Origin: Pelomonas sp. CA6
Lineage (GTDB): Bacteria; Pseudomonadota; Gammaproteobacteria; Burkholderiales; Burkholderiaceae_C
Assembly: GCF_022549225.1 (NCBI RefSeq)
Contig: NZ_JAKZFD010000006.1
Span: 186,001-250,000, forward strand
Direction: 5' to 3'
DNA: 64,000 nucleotides
Shown piece by piece: positions 63,406-64,000 of this stretch (positions are counted from its first letter, which is position 1; each line of letters begins with the position of its first letter). Below the pieces are notes generated by a model. It saw only the letters and a list, made by a program, of their open reading frames with translations, ran no database searches and was not told where the DNA came from. The translations under genes were made by a program, and so were the position numbers.

Positions 63406-63436
63406 GTACATTTATGTACTTAGTACATATTTGTAC
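63406..63436. promoter_or_regulatory. Twin TetR-type operators
   Basis: GTACATTTATGTAC (63406-63419) is a perfect dyad with a two-base centre. GTACATATTTGTAC (63423-63436) is a second copy with one arm change. Their centres are 17 bases apart. They lie between the repressor and the efflux gene, immediately before the repressor start, and stand out from the GC-rich surroundings. Confidence 0.85.
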
Positions 63437-63508
63437 TTGATATTGTTGGACTTGCCCGCGCGCCACCGGCGCGCCGCGCCGCGGGTCCCAGGACCCGGAG
63501 CCCCCGCG

Positions 63509-64000
63509 ATGAATCCCGCCCTTGCCGCCATTTTTCTTGCCATCGGCCTCGACGCCGTCGGCATCGGCCTGGTCTTTCCCATCCTGCCCCGCCTGCTGGA
63601 GGAGGTGACGCAGGCCGGCAATGTCGCGCCCTACATCGGCGTGATGAGCGCGCTGTACGCGGCGATGCAGTTCGTCTTTTCGCCGGTGCTGGGCGCGCTG
63701 AGCGACCGGCTCGGCCGCCGGCCGGTGCTGCTGTTCTCGCTGGCCGGCGCGGCGATCAACTACCTGGTGATGGCCTTCGCGCCGCAGCTCTGGATGCTGC
63801 TGCTGGGACGCGCGATCGCCGGGCTGAGCAGCGCCAACATGGCGGTCGCGACGGCCTACATCACGGACGTCTCCGCGCCAGAGCAGCGGGCGCGGCGCTT
63901 CGGCCTGTTCAACGCGGTCTTCGGCATGGGCTTCATCGTGGGGCCGGTGCTGGGCGGGCTGCTGGGCGACTTCGGGCTGAGGCTGCCTTTCATCGTCGCG
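63509..64000 (+). CDS. Tet(A)-like MFS efflux transporter (3' end outside window)
   Basis: The visible 164 residues have the start AAIFLAIGLDAVGIGLVFPILPRLL, motif A-like GALSDRLGRRPVLL after helix 2, and GRAIAGLSSANMAVATAYITD. These match the TCR/Tet drug-proton antiporters. Five helices and the start of a sixth are present. GGAG lies eight bases before the ATG. It is probably controlled by the divergent TetR repressor. Substrate unknown; the family's name does not prove tetracycline export. Confidence 0.88.
   Translation, partial: MNPALAAIFLAIGLDAVGIGLVFPILPRLLEEVTQAGNVAPYIGVMSALYAAMQFVFSPVLGALSDRLGRRPVLLFSLAGAAINYLVMAFAPQLWMLLLGRAIAGLSSANMAVATAYITDVSAPEQRARRFGLFNAVFGMGFIVGPVLGGLLGDFGLRLPFIVA

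Overview
The window is one long, very GC-rich stretch of bacterial chromosome (GC looks near 70 %, not computed). It is almost entirely one PEP-CTERM/exosortase A (XrtA) exopolysaccharide locus. The PrsK/PrsR/PrsT set, an EpsH-type exosortase fused to an EpsI domain, a PEP-CTERM substrate, the protein families and the GTG/TTG-rich, overlapping gene style point to a floc- or biofilm-forming betaproteobacterium of the order Burkholderiales (Rubrivivax/Leptothrix/Roseateles-like). That placement is inference, since no rRNA or other marker is present. No tRNA, rRNA, CRISPR array or IS transposase was seen.

Layout. (1) 1-7461: the PrsK kinase (5' end outside the window), the sigma54 activator PrsR, the large TPR lipoprotein PrsT, a FeeM-like N-acyltransferase fused to a c-di-GMP-type PilZ domain, and an exported trypsin-like protease. 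(2) 7530-9744: a glycosyltransferase, then a PEP-CTERM protein behind a near-consensus sigma54 promoter and ahead of a strong terminator. (3) 9788-11855: a divergent nitroreductase-like / ThiF-like pair. (4) 12149-22922: the core export and sorting operon: Wza-like lipoprotein, chain-length protein, tyrosine kinase, outer-membrane barrel, AAA ATPase, deacetylase, FemAB protein, exosortase A, glycosyltransferase. (5) 22958-37426: sugar assembly: two asparagine-synthetase-type amidotransferases, three glycosyltransferases, an AlgD-like dehydrogenase, a transglutaminase-like protein, a CapK-like adenylate-forming enzyme, an O-ligase/polymerase, a methyltransferase and a second deacetylase. (6) 37427-38118: a non-coding composite inverted-repeat element. 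(7) 38119-51237, minus strand: a third AsnB-like protein lacking the glutaminase cysteine, a Wzx flippase, a TPR protein, a SGNH esterase, an acyltransferase, a giant VanZ/ligase fusion, FemAB and GNAT proteins, two alpha/beta hydrolases and an acyl carrier protein. (8) 51461-62732, plus strand: acyl-CoA ligase, PLP decarboxylase, GT2, methyltransferase, ATP-grasp/HAD fusion, two hexapeptide acyltransferases, WbqC, GtrA, WecE-like transaminase, GT39. (9) 62758-64000: a TetR repressor with twin operators, diverging from a Tet-type MFS pump cut by the window end.

How it works together (partly inference). PrsK/PrsR with sigma54 turn on PEP-CTERM proteins, and XrtA processes them at the inner membrane. 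A lipid-linked oligosaccharide is built by the glycosyltransferases, amidated (uronic acid from the AlgD-like enzyme, amide from the amidotransferases), acylated or aminated (ACP, ligase, decarboxylase, transaminase and acyltransferases), flipped by Wzx, polymerised or ligated by the O-ligase-type proteins, and exported by the Wza/Wzc/TIGR03016-type system. Most genes overlap by 4 nt (ATGA/GTGA/TTGA), which suggests translational coupling.
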